64,000 nt of DNA from CAYQXJ01 sp964421565 (GTDB lineage Bacteria; Planctomycetota; Brocadiia; SM23-32), in contig CAYQXJ010000012.1 of the NCBI GenBank assembly GCA_964421565.1, positions 1 to 64,000 on the forward strand, written 5' to 3'. The notes below the pieces were generated by a model. That model had not been told where the DNA came from, ran no database searches, and saw only the letters and a program-made list of their open reading frames with translations. This document shows, in pieces, positions 1 through 10,127 of the stretch (its first letter is position 1; the number at the start of each line of letters is the position of its first letter). A program made the translations under genes and the position numbers.

Positions 1-2371
1 CACTCAACGTGCGATTGCCGACCGCACTGAGGGAGCCTTTGGGCTCCTCCGTTACTCTTTAGGAGGAGACCGCCCCAGTCAAACTGCCCACAAAGCACTG
101 TCCTTCGCCCGGCTTCACGGGTCGAAGTTAGAGCCCTAACAGCACAAGGGTGGTATTCCACGGGCGGCTCCACGAGTCCTGGCGGACTCGCTTCGAAGCC
201 TCCCACCTATTCTACACATGCGTTGCCAGAACCCAATGCCATGCTGCAGTAAAGGTCCACGGGGTCTTTCCGTCTTGCCGCGGGTACGTGGCGTCTGTAC
301 CACGACCACAATTTCGCCGAGTCCGTCGTTGAGACAGTGCCCGAGTCGTTACGCGATTCATGCACGTCACCAATTAAGTGACAAGGAATTTCGCTACCTT
401 AGGACTCTCATAGTTAGAGCCGCCATTCACCGTAGCTTAGGTCGCGAGCTTCTTCCTCGCCGAAGCTCGGAATAACCCGCTTCCTTGACTTTACGGCATC
501 GAGCACGCGTCAGTCTGTATACTTGGGCTTTTCGCCTTTGCACAGACCTGTGTTTTTAGTAAACAGTCGCCCGGGCCTCTTCACTGCGACCTCCGGCGCC
601 GCTCTGTAAAGGGCGGCGACGCAGGCGGTCCTTATCCCGAAGTTACGGACCGAGTTTGCCGAATTCCTTAACGACGGTTCTCTCGAGCGCCTGAGGATTC
701 TCTCCTCACCCACCAGTGTTGGTTTTGGTACGGGCGCAAGTAGCCCCTGCCTGACGCTTTTCTCGGCGACCGGCTCGGCCACAACGGGGCACTTAGCCCC
801 TCAGACCATGTCTAATTGATCGTGCGGCTCTACCTGGTCGCGTCGATCAGACAGCTGTCACGGCTACCAGCGGGGCAGGAATATTAACCTGCTGTCCATC
901 GACTACGCCTGTCGGCCTCGTCTTAGGTCCCGCCTAACCCTGGGAGGATTTACCTTGCCCAGGAAACCTTGGGTTTTCGGCGAGGGAGATTCTCACTCCC
1001 TTTAACGCTACTCATGCCGGGATTCTCACCTGTATGCGGTCCAGCGCTCCTTCCGGTACGCCTTCAGCCCTGCATACAGCGCTCTCCTACCGCCCTGCCC
1101 CGCGAGGGGCACGACCCGTGGCTTCGGCAGCGCGCTTTAGCCCCGTTCATTTTCGGCGCAGAGAGGCTCGACCAGTAAGGTGTTACCCACTTTTTAAATG
1201 ATGGCTCCTTCTAAGCCAACATCCTGGCTGTCTTAGCTTCTCCACATCCTTCAATGCACTTAGCGCACTTTAGGGGCCTTAGCCGACGGTCTGGGCTGTT
1301 TCCCTCTTGACCACGGAGCTTATCCCCCGCAGTCTGACTCCCCTGCTACTGAGGCGACGGTATTCGGAGTTTGGTTCGAGTGGGTAGCCTGGTGGGCCCC
1401 CGAATCGATCCAGTGCTCTACCCCCGTCACCGACCACAGGAGGCTAGCCCGAAAGCTATTTCGGAGAGAACGAGATATCTCCGGGTTTGGTTAGACTTTC
1501 ACTCCTATCCACAGCTCATCGGCCAATTTTGCATCATTGGTCCGTTCGGGCCTCCACGACCTTTTACAGTCGCTTCGCCCTGGCCATGGATAGATCACCC
1601 GGCTTCGCGTCTGAGCCACACCACTTTGTCGCGCTGTTCACACTCGGTTTCCCTGCGGCTCCGTGCCTGAGGCACTTAACCTTTGCGCGGTGCAACTCAA
1701 CTCCCCGGCTCATTCTCCAAAAGGCACGCCGTCACACGGGAAGCCGCATTCGCCGCTTCCACAGTGCTCCGACTGCTTGTAAGTACAGGGTTTCAGGTTC
1801 TTTTCACTTCCCTCGTAGGGATTCTTTTCATCTGTCACTCACGCTACTTATGCGCTATCGGTTGCCAACGAGTACTTAGCCTTGGGAGGGGGTCCTCCCG
1901 GATTCACGCCGGGTTCCACGTGTCCGACGCTACTCGGGGTACCATCTACACCCGTTTCGTCCTTTCCGCTACAGGGCTATCACCTTCTTTGGCCGGGCTT
2001 TCCAGTCCCGTTTGCGTAAGACTACGCGGGTGTGTGTCGATGGCCCCGCAACCCCGCCCAGACCCGAAGGTCCGAACGGTTTGGGCTACTTCCCCTTTCG
2101 CTCGCCGCTACTGAGGGAGTCGCTGTTGCTTTCCTTTCCGCGGGTTACTAAGATGTTTCAGTTCACCCGGTTCGCTTGCGCGCCCTATGCCCGGCCTCTC
2201 GGCCGGGATTCAGGCGGGCATGATGCCCTATGAAAGGCATCGGGTTTCCCCATTCGGAAATCCCGGGATCTTCGCCTGCTTGACGGCTACCCCGGGCTTA
2301 TCGCAGCCTGCCACGTCCTTCATCGCCTGTTGGCACCAAGACATCCACCCTGCACTCTTGGTAGCTTGACA
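1..2371 (-). rRNA. rrl: 23S ribosomal RNA, 5' portion (3' end lies outside the window)
   Basis: The minus strand reads as bacterial 23S rRNA. Near 2371 it begins with GTCAAGCTACCAAGAG and GGTGGATG, which aligns with the E. coli 5' end. The conserved block TTTCCGAATGGGGAAACCC follows at about 2240-2260. At the window edge the complement contains GGCGGTCTCCTCCTAAAG, which lies near position 2250 of the E. coli molecule, so roughly the last 570 nt are missing. It is last in the canonical order 16S, Ile, Ala, 23S. The short ORFs on both strands across it are conceptual translations of rRNA. The 5' end is placed by alignment from memory and may be off by a few bases. Confidence 0.97.
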
Positions 2372-2433
2372 CAGGAGTGCTCAAGTTTCGGCGTCATCGT
2401 GGCTTTCCGCCACTGACGCAATTCCTATTCACA

Positions 2434-2445
2434 TGTCAAAGAGCA
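2434..2445 (-). promoter_or_regulatory. boxA-like antitermination site ahead of 23S
   Basis: The minus strand reads TGCTCTTTGACA, one base different from the E. coli boxA core TGCTCTTTAACA bound by NusB/S10. It lies between tRNA-Ala and the 23S 5' end. The same 12-mer occurs in the 16S leader at 4631-4642, so each large rRNA is preceded by one copy, as in known rrn operons. The role is inferred from family knowledge. Confidence 0.75.
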
Positions 2446-2515
2446 CGGCGCGCGCGGTTAGGGCCGAACTTCCAACGGCCACATACTGCAGCGCCTCTAT
2501 TCCTCTTGCCGCAGA

Positions 2516-2591
2516 TGGTGGAGATGACCGGGCTCGAACCGGCAACCCCTGGCTTGCAAAGCCAGTGCTCTCCCGATTGAGCTACATCCCC
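2516..2591 (-). tRNA. tRNA-Ala (anticodon TGC)
   Basis: The minus strand folds as a 76-nt cloverleaf. The acceptor arms GGGGATG and CATCTCC pair with a single G-T wobble, the D stem is GCTC/GAGC, the anticodon stem CTGGC/GCCAG encloses loop TTTGCAA, the T arm is GCCGG-TTCGAGC-CCGGT, and CCA is encoded. The anticodon TGC reads alanine. It lies in the 16S-23S spacer, where tRNA-Ala is usual. Confidence 0.97.
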
Positions 2592-2630
2592 GCTCCCGCT
2601 CCCGTTCCCAGGGAGCGGCCGTTACCACCG

Positions 2631-2707
2631 TGGTGGGCCTAAGTGGACTTGAACCACTGACCTCGCCCTTATCAGGGGCGCGCTCTAGCCGACTGAGCTA
2701 TAGGCCC
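2631..2707 (-). tRNA. tRNA-Ile (anticodon GAT)
   Basis: The minus strand gives a 77-nt cloverleaf. The acceptor GGGCCTA pairs with TAGGCCC, the anticodon stem CGCCC/GGGCG encloses loop CTGATAA, the T arm is AGTGG-TTCAAGT-CCACT, and CCA is encoded. The anticodon GAT reads isoleucine. It sits immediately after 16S in the operon, in the classic Ile-Ala spacer pair. Confidence 0.97.
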
Positions 2708-2884
2708 GGCGTAAGGAAGAAGGAGACGGAGAAGGCACTGACCTACCTGCCAGAATTTGCAGCTCACGGGGTGAGGGCCTATCTCAAGGCCGGCGTTGGG
2801 CCGATGGATGTTGTCTTTCTGCGAGGCGCCCGGGGTCGAGGTACGCGACCCCTTTTACTTGGGGGCACCTCAAGGACTTTGGCG

Positions 2885-4498
<1,614 letters not shown>

Positions 4499-4630
4499 AT
4501 TTACTGTTGATCCCCCCGGCACGCTCGTAAGCGATCGCACCGGAGTTCAGCCCTTTTCTGGCCTTGTTTCGGACTCACCTCGTAGCCGCAAATCTCTTGC
4601 GGGGGTCCTTACCTTGCTCCGTCTCCTGTC

Positions 4631-4642
4631 TGTCAAAGAGCA
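4631..4642 (-). promoter_or_regulatory. boxA-like antitermination site in the 16S leader
   Basis: The minus strand reads TGCTCTTTGACA about 20 nt downstream of the promoter-proximal -10 box and about 130 nt ahead of 16S. It is identical to the copy at 2434-2445, which supports a real Nus-factor antitermination signal in the rRNA leader. Confidence 0.75.
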
Positions 4643-4661
4643 TACCTACCCATCATCCCCC

Positions 4662-4689
4662 ATTATAGCACCCTCACGCAGCGCGTCAA
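4662..4689 (-). promoter_or_regulatory. rRNA operon promoter P2 (proximal)
   Basis: On the minus strand TTGACG (4684-4689), a 16-bp spacer and a perfect TATAAT (4662-4667) form a near-consensus sigma70 promoter. Transcription would start near 4655, leaving a leader of about 155 nt that includes boxA before 16S. Confidence 0.85.
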
Positions 4690-4844
4690 GTGTCTCTCGC
4701 CGTTTCCTCAACGGATGCTCATCACAGCCCGCCGAGCAACGAGGCACACCTGCATCGCTTTGTGAAAGAACCACCGGTCAGAGACCGGCCGAAGGGAGAA
4801 AAACTGAGCCGCCGGCAATGCTACCCCCCGGCAGCTCACACGTC

Positions 4845-4873
4845 ATACTATCAGAACAGCCTCCGCGTGTCAA
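4845..4873 (-). promoter_or_regulatory. rRNA operon promoter P1 (distal)
   Basis: On the minus strand TTGACA (4868-4873), 17 bp and TAGTAT (4845-4850) form a second strong sigma70-type promoter about 184 bp upstream of the first. Tandem P1/P2 promoters are typical of rRNA operons. The start site would be near 4838. Confidence 0.75.
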
Positions 4874-5254
4874 GGCCCACGAAGATTCTCTCTCTCCGCT
4901 GGCCTGCCCGCGTCGGATCAAGACTCGTGAGCTTACCCCAATAGCTGGGCCAACGCAAGGGAATAGTCCATAAGACGTGCCCGTCTTCTCGCAATGTCAC
5001 GTAGCGTGGGGGCTGCACCCGACACCGCCTGACCCCTTCTGGCCACTGTCCGGCGGTTCCTGCCCCATCGCGTGGGGGAAAACGAAGCCCCGGTCAGGGG
5101 TTTCATGTATTGAACATCAAGGCTGCTTAGCCTACTAATATGCAAGCGCGGGGAATCGAACCCGTGCAGGGGAAATGCAAGGAAGTCGGAGCAGTTACAA
5201 TGGGAACGCATTTTGCTGTACTACCGGCGGTCTCAACAGGCTGAGGAAACCGAA
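4874..5254. other. Divergent intergenic region between the rRNA promoters and the DksA/TraR gene
   Basis: I see no gene over about 380 bp. It must hold the promoter of the zinc-finger gene at 5255. The best candidate is a TAATAT at about 5135-5140 with TTGAAC upstream, but the spacer is 20 bp, so this is weak. An isolated tRNA T-arm look-alike lies at 5148-5166 without the rest of a cloverleaf. Confidence 0.5.
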
Positions 5255-5755
5255 ATGAAAGCGATGAAACAAAAGCAACAGCAGATAAGAGAGCAACTCA
5301 CCGAGATGGAGCGACGGCTGCTCGGCGAGGTGAGCAAGGCGCTCGATAATGTTCATAATGCCTCTGCGAGCGATCCGACTGAACTGCTGGACATGGTGGC
5401 GGAAGGCGAGCTCGACTACATGGCCGCCCTCTCCGCGCAAGCGGGGTCGGCCGCACTGGAGGAAATCGAGCTGGCCCTGGAGAAGCTCAAAGAGGGGACT
5501 TACGGCGTCTGCGAGGAGTGTGGCAGCCAGATCGGCGAGCGGCGGCTCGACGTGCGGCCCTTTGCCGTGCTGTGCGTGCGCTGCAAGGAACGCCAGGAAC
5601 GCCTGGGTGAGACCGGGTTGCCCGGCGGCATAACAGTCCGGGGCGGCTCAGACGTTTATGTCAATCTGAACGAGGATGACCTGGAGCGCCCGGATGCGAG
5701 CAGTTCACAAGTGCTCCGCGAGATCGAGGACGCAGACGTTAGTGAGATGTTCTGA
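5255..5755 (+). CDS. DksA/TraR-family C4 zinc-finger protein
   Basis: This 166-residue protein has an N-terminal coiled coil (about residues 1-85, rich in Lys, Gln and Glu), then the zinc finger CEEC, about 17 residues and CVRC that defines the DksA/TraR family, then a variable acidic tail. Family members bind in the RNA polymerase secondary channel or act as general stress regulators. DksA itself represses rRNA promoters with ppGpp. The loop between the coiled-coil arms lacks an obvious DksA catalytic DxxDxA, so I call it family-level only. The ATG at 5255 is preferred over a TTG at 5213 because GAGGA lies 7 nt upstream of it. It is transcribed away from the rRNA operon and ends at a strong terminator. 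Confidence 0.9.
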   Translation: MKAMKQKQQQIREQLTEMERRLLGEVSKALDNVHNASASDPTELLDMVAEGELDYMAALSAQAGSAALEEIELALEKLKEGTYGVCEECGSQIGERRLDVRPFAVLCVRCKERQERLGETGLPGGITVRGGSDVYVNLNEDDLERPDASSSQVLREIEDADVSEMF

Positions 5756-5946
5756 CGCGCTGCGTTTCGGTTCACCGCTGCCTGCCAGTGTGGCGTGGGG
5801 ACGTTCTGTATACTTCCTTACTGAACCCGCAGCTCGCCTGAAGTGGCCGAGGAACCTGCGCAGAGCGGCACCCCTTGCCTGAGGGGTCAGCAGGTGGAAA
5901 CTGCCAATCTGACACCTGCTTCATCAGGCATCCTCCCACAGGATAA

Positions 5947-5978
5947 GGCCTGCGCCCCAGGGCGTGGGCCCCTTTTTT
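5947..5978 (+). terminator. Intrinsic terminator after the DksA/TraR gene
   Basis: GGCC-T-GCGCCC, loop CA, then GGGCGT-G-GGCC forms a stable GC hairpin followed by CC and six T (5973-5978). This is a textbook Rho-independent terminator about 190 nt past the stop codon. Confidence 0.8.
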
Positions 5979-6040
5979 CGGGATCTATACAGGGACCCGT
6001 CAAACGGGTCGCAGCAGGCGCGATGCACTGAACGGAAGGA

Positions 6041-6075
6041 AAAAAGGCCTATGCCGGCAGCCAGACACAGGCCCT
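6041..6075 (-). terminator. Intrinsic terminator after tRNA-Glu
   Basis: On the minus strand GGGCCT and AGGCC pair around an 18-nt loop and are followed by TTTTTTCC. It lies 10-45 nt beyond the tRNA 3' end. Confidence 0.75.
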
Positions 6076-6083
6076 CGCTGTTG

Positions 6084-6158
6084 TGGTGACCCCACGGGGA
6101 GTCGAACCCCGATTGTCGGATCGAAAGTCCGATGTCCTAGCCATTGGACGATGGGGCC
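6084..6158 (-). tRNA. tRNA-Glu (anticodon TTC)
   Basis: The 75-nt cloverleaf on the minus strand has acceptor GGCCCCA/TGGGGTC (one G-T), D stem GTCC/GGAC, anticodon stem TCGGA/TCCGA with loop CTTTCGA, T arm CGGGG-TTCGACT-CCCCG, and an encoded CCA. The anticodon TTC reads glutamate. It is a single-gene unit with its own promoter (6200-6228) and terminator (6041-6075). Confidence 0.97.
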
Positions 6159-6199
6159 ATCGTGGGAGGCGCAAATCGCACCCATTCGGAGCAACAGCG

Positions 6200-6228
6200 A
6201 TTATAGCCCGCCTGCGATGCCGTAGCAA
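6200..6228 (-). promoter_or_regulatory. Promoter of tRNA-Glu
   Basis: On the minus strand TTGCTA (6223-6228), 17 bp and TATAAT (6200-6205) lie about 42 bp ahead of the mature tRNA end. It sits between the hydantoinase stop codon and the tRNA, so the tRNA is independently transcribed. Confidence 0.8.
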
Positions 6229-6260
6229 GGTGACACAGTCTCGACGGCCGGGGTCGCTGC

Positions 6261-9083
6261 CTATGGCACCATCGTCAGGGCCGGAGCCCCCTCCATCTCG
6301 CCCTGCACCTCCACCTCCAGTAGCTGAGCGCTGCCGTCCTGCACGCGGCCGACGCGCCGCCGCACCTGGACCCTGACCTGCGACTCAAGGGTGCCGAAGC
6401 TCTGCCCCCGTTGGCGAACCAGGCCCACCACGTGCCTTCTTGCCGCCTCTTCGGCGCGACTCAAAGTAGAGAACTCCTCGCGCCCGTCCGGTGCGAACAG
6501 GATAAACCGCCCAAACTCGCCCGGCCGCACACGCACGCTCTCCCGCACCAGGATACAGCTTGTCACTGCCCCCACAGCGTTCGCAACGTCGGCGTCCGGC
6601 GGAACAATCGGCTTGGTTCCCAGCCGCCGACAGGCTCCGGGCAAGTAGGCCGACACCGGAGCCCCGATGCCAACGACGGGCCGCCTCTGCCTCCACAGCA
6701 AATCGAACTCCTCGGTCACCGTATCGGAGACGGCTCTGTCGAGAATGGGCAGGTAACGCTGGAAGTCTTCCCCATTCAATCCACCGTCGGCGACACTCAA
6801 CTCTCGCCGCACGATCGTGAGCGCGAGTTGCCGCTCAACCTCCTGCACGATCAGCCGCGCCGCTTGCTCCGCCTCCAGGTTCACGAAATGTCCCAGCATC
6901 TGCAGCGCCTTCCGCGCCGCCTCTGTATCATATGGGGCGTAGTGCCCGAGAACGTGAAGCGCGTCCGTCGGTGTAACGGCAGCTCGGCGCACCAGCCCGA
7001 TGTCCTCCAGCCGGCCTATCCGCAGCAGACGGGAGGACAGGCAACCGCATGCCCGGCTCAGAGCGAGGCGCGACTGTGGTGCCGGGGCCAGCAGTTGCGC
7101 TATTCTGGCTTCCTGGTCTCTGAGTGACATTTCCCGGGGTCGCCCCACCAACACGAAGAAGTCGAGCGCATCGGCCCCCACGCCCCCCTGCTCGGTCTGC
7201 CCGAGCAGCTCCTCCAATTCGTCGCTGACGTGGGGCCAGTGCGCCGCCAGGTACGACAGCGGCACCACGCGCCGTGGCCCCACCCGGACCTTGCCGGTGC
7301 CGGCAGGCTGCACGTGGCTGTCACCGCCAAGCCCCGCCGTCTGAATGTCGGCTGCCGTGACGCTGGTGCGCCATCTGCCCACTTGAGCCCCTTCGGGCGT
7401 CAGGTCGAGGCGACCGTCCCGCAAAGCCGCCACGTCCGTGGTTGTGCCGCCCATGTCCACAACGAGGGCGTCGCGCTGCCCCGTCAGCAGGCGCCCTCCG
7501 GCGGCGCTGGCGGCCGGCCCGCTGAGCACCGTCTCCACAGCGCGCATGCGGGCAGCCGCACGGCGCATAATGGATCCGTCTCCCCTGACAATGAAGAGAG
7601 GCGCGTCGACACCGGAGTCGGCAAGCACCCTCTCCACCGACTGCAGCAAGCTCTCTATAAGCGGAATCAGGCGGGCATTCAGCACCGCTGTGTGAGCGCG
7701 CGCGATGAAGTTCAACCGCCCGGACAGCTCATGGCCACAGACCACCGGCAGCCCGAACTCCGCCTGCAGGATCTCGCGCACCTGGTTCTCATGCTTGGGG
7801 TTCCGCACGGCGCCATAGCCGCTCACGGCGAATGACGCGGCGCCATCTTCCAAAAGGCTGCCTGCCGCTTTCCTCACGTCGTCTTCATCAACCGGGACCT
7901 CTTCCACACCGTCAATCGTCATGCGAGCCCCCAGCAGACGCATGAGTGGCGTGCGCACCTGCGAGGCCAACCCCTCATGATAGGGCATAAGGAGCAGGCC
8001 CACCGGCTGGCCCCTTCCCTCTACAATGGCATTCGTTGCCAGGGTCGTGGACAGGCAAACCTGGTTGACCCTCCTCAAGGCCGTTCCATCCAGCCCCCCC
8101 AGCGCCGCCGCTATACCGTCGACCAGATGGTGATGCGTGGTCAGCGCCTTCGCCTTCCCAATCAGTCGGCTTGCACCCAGGTCGCAAAGCACAGCGTCTG
8201 TGTACGTCCCCCCCGCGTCGATGCCGAGCCCCAGGATGTCGTCCCGCCCGGCGTCACCGCTGGCCTCTCCGTACAGGAAGGTGCCCTCACGAACGTCGCC
8301 GGCAACGTCAACGCACTTCTGTCCCTGCCCGGCGGGCACGGGGGCGAAGATTCGCGCATCATTGGTGGGGACTACGAGGTGTTCGGGCGGCACTACGAGG
8401 AACTCGTCCTCGTTCCAATCGCCGTCCACGAGACGCTTCAGCAGCCTGAGACTGCCTTCCAGACGCTCATACTCCCAGCCTGCTGCCTCAGCGATACGCC
8501 GGGTGGCTTCCACGTGTTCTTCGCTGGCGAAACCGTGATCGATAAGGGCGGCCCGCTGGTAGTTGCTACGCCAACTCTCCAGGAACTCGACGATGAAGCG
8601 GGCGTTATCCTCCCCGTAGTGCTCACTGAACTCGCCGTACTGCGGATGCTTCGTTGGGTCGTGCTTGCGGGCGGCTGCGATGCGTGTCCGTTCCGGGTGC
8701 GCCTTCTTCTCGTACCAGCCGGTTGTGAAGTAGAAGGTGCCGGGATGACGACGGAACTGGCGCTGATACTCGTGCGTGCTGCCGAGGAATAGGGAAATGC
8801 AGTCGTGCACGCGGGGTATGACTATCGGTATGCTCCGCGCCACCAGTCCGGCCGTGCCTCGGCCGCACAGGCCATAGGCAAGGCACACGGCATCGTGTCT
8901 ACCTTCTCGGGCAACCGAATCGACCACTTCCTGGGCGCGCAGCCGCAGCCTGTCCGGCACGGCATGGAGACCGGCATCGAGGAGCTCGACATCGACTTGA
9001 TTCTCGCTCTCACGAGCGACGCGGTGCAGTTCACGCTCGAACACACCACAGGCAATCACCGTCAGTTTCTGGGGTCGTTCCAT
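6261..9083 (-). CDS. DUF1638 domain fused to a hydantoinase/oxoprolinase-type ASKHA ATPase
   Basis: This is a 940-residue fusion. Residues 1 to about 250 match DUF1638, with conserved-looking cysteines at 12, 73 and 95 (ACG near 11, YGLCG near 70, HDC near 93). From about 285 on it is a hydantoinase A/oxoprolinase-type ATPase: phosphate loops GIDAGGTYTD (287-296) and VDMGGTTTDV (near 545), with the STTLATNAI block between them. Stand-alone DUF1638 proteins often sit near corrinoid methyltransferase genes, and ASKHA proteins of the RamA type reactivate corrinoid enzymes. A role as an ATP-driven activator of a metal or corrinoid enzyme is therefore possible but inferred. No HyuB partner lies next to it. 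The ATG start has no strong SD. A promoter lies at 9125-9153. Confidence 0.88.
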   Translation of the reverse strand: MERPQKLTVIACGVFERELHRVARESENQVDVELLDAGLHAVPDRLRLRAQEVVDSVAREGRHDAVCLAYGLCGRGTAGLVARSIPIVIPRVHDCISLFLGSTHEYQRQFRRHPGTFYFTTGWYEKKAHPERTRIAAARKHDPTKHPQYGEFSEHYGEDNARFIVEFLESWRSNYQRAALIDHGFASEEHVEATRRIAEAAGWEYERLEGSLRLLKRLVDGDWNEDEFLVVPPEHLVVPTNDARIFAPVPAGQGQKCVDVAGDVREGTFLYGEASGDAGRDDILGLGIDAGGTYTDAVLCDLGASRLIGKAKALTTHHHLVDGIAAALGGLDGTALRRVNQVCLSTTLATNAIVEGRGQPVGLLLMPYHEGLASQVRTPLMRLLGARMTIDGVEEVPVDEDDVRKAAGSLLEDGAASFAVSGYGAVRNPKHENQVREILQAEFGLPVVCGHELSGRLNFIARAHTAVLNARLIPLIESLLQSVERVLADSGVDAPLFIVRGDGSIMRRAAARMRAVETVLSGPAASAAGGRLLTGQRDALVVDMGGTTTDVAALRDGRLDLTPEGAQVGRWRTSVTAADIQTAGLGGDSHVQPAGTGKVRVGPRRVVPLSYLAAHWPHVSDELEELLGQTEQGGVGADALDFFVLVGRPREMSLRDQEARIAQLLAPAPQSRLALSRACGCLSSRLLRIGRLEDIGLVRRAAVTPTDALHVLGHYAPYDTEAARKALQMLGHFVNLEAEQAARLIVQEVERQLALTIVRRELSVADGGLNGEDFQRYLPILDRAVSDTVTEEFDLLWRQRRPVVGIGAPVSAYLPGACRRLGTKPIVPPDADVANAVGAVTSCILVRESVRVRPGEFGRFILFAPDGREEFSTLSRAEEAARRHVVGLVRQRGQSFGTLESQVRVQVRRRVGRVQDGSAQLLEVEVQGEMEGAPALTMVP

Positions 9084-9124
9084 GGCAGGGAGGGTCTCGG
9101 GTGGGCGGATTCAACTCTCACCCC

Positions 9125-9153
9125 ATATTACACGGACGCCTCGCTGCAGGCAA
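9125..9153 (-). promoter_or_regulatory. Putative promoter of the DUF1638-hydantoinase gene
   Basis: On the minus strand TTGCCT (9148-9153), 17 bp and TAATAT (9125-9130) lie 40 bp upstream of the ATG, within the 110-bp gap after the preceding gene. Confidence 0.6.
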
Positions 9154-9193
9154 AGCGCTACGGATGCAAGGGTGCAGCGACAGCGCCTGACGC

Positions 9194-9682
9194 TCAACGC
9201 ATCTCCGCGTCGGGGAGGCTGACAGTAAGTTGCCGGTAGGTTCGCTCGGACGCCACGAAGGAGACCGTCTCCCTCTGCCCAATCCTGAGCTCCATCTCCC
9301 GCACCCCCGATGGAACCAGAATCAACACAGTATAACGCCGCCTAAGGTCCCGCTGCTGCGTATAGGTGACACCGAATCTCGGTGTACAGGTTGCCAGACC
9401 GGCCAGGACCGCAAGCTCCTCCACGATATCGCCCTTGACCAGCCTCTGCCCGGGAGGGTCCTGCAGCTCCACCACCAGCACGCACTGTTCGGACGGGTTC
9501 TGCGGACTGACTCTAAGCGTTGCTGAGCCGGCCCGCGGGACACGAACGGACTGCGCCCTGCGAGCCGAGAGTATGGGGCCGGTGACGCTCTGGCCGTCGC
9601 CGAAATCGTAGAGCCCGATGGCCACGAAGAGCGTGGCCACGGAGGCCATTATCACACCGAACAGCATGATGCCACTGCGCAT
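9194..9682 (-). CDS. Small membrane-anchored protein of unknown function
   Basis: The predicted protein has 162 residues. It begins with a hydrophobic segment (about residues 5-25), a likely uncleaved signal anchor, followed by a predicted extracytoplasmic beta-rich region of about 130 residues. I recognise no family. The ATG at 9682 has a GGAGTGG sequence 5 nt upstream, which supports the start. It runs in the same direction as the DUF1638-hydantoinase gene 110 bp downstream, which has its own likely promoter. The third-position GC bias fits a real gene, but no motif supports a role. Confidence 0.6.
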   Translation of the reverse strand: MRSGIMLFGVIMASVATLFVAIGLYDFGDGQSVTGPILSARRAQSVRVPRAGSATLRVSPQNPSEQCVLVVELQDPPGQRLVKGDIVEELAVLAGLATCTPRFGVTYTQQRDLRRRYTVLILVPSGVREMELRIGQRETVSFVASERTYRQLTVSLPDAEMR

Positions 9683-10127
9683 GCCGTGCCACTCCTATCA
9701 GAATTGCACGACTACCGTGTATGACGGGGTACGCAAACCACGTGCCTCTTGAACGGACAGTGCCCCTGTTCCCTTCAGTTGAACATGTCTGCCCGAAGAC
9801 GTAGAAGTTGGAGCGGTCCGAGAGTATGCCGGGAGGCTGTAGTCTATCCGGACGAATGGACTGCCGCCGACCTGCTCGGTCTCGAGACGGCGGAGCCGTG
9901 AAGGGCGTCGCGATCGTCTTCCTCCGCTGAGGTCGAGCACCGAATCCTCGCCGGTATCCGCCTGCCCCTTGTGGAGCAGGCTCTACTGAATCTGGCGAGT
10001 CGGCGGGGTGGCGCCCGGCCATGGCTGTGCAAGCGGAACATCGGCCGGGTTCGTGCGTCCAAGCACAAAGCGACGCGTAAGAATCGAACACTGTCCCACT
10101 CAGAGCAAGACACTCGGGAGGGCTAAG
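9683..10127. other. Divergent intergenic region, 445 bp
   Basis: This region lies between the small membrane-protein gene (minus) and the alpha-2-macroglobulin gene (plus). ORFs crossing it have no recognisable content. A perfect 10-bp palindrome GTCTCGAGAC lies near 9890. I cannot find a convincing -35/-10 pair in either direction, although promoters for both genes should lie here. Confidence 0.5.

Noticed and set aside
5148..5166. T-arm-like sequence GGGTTCGATTCCC on the minus strand
   Set aside because: No matching acceptor, D or anticodon arm can be found around it; at most a degraded tRNA fragment.
5200..5241. Tiny ATG ORF just upstream of the DksA/TraR gene
   Set aside because: No Shine-Dalgarno sequence and no other support.
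7977..8792. Long open frame antisense to the DUF1638-hydantoinase gene
   Set aside because: A shadow caused by the high third-position GC of the real gene; no recognisable domain.
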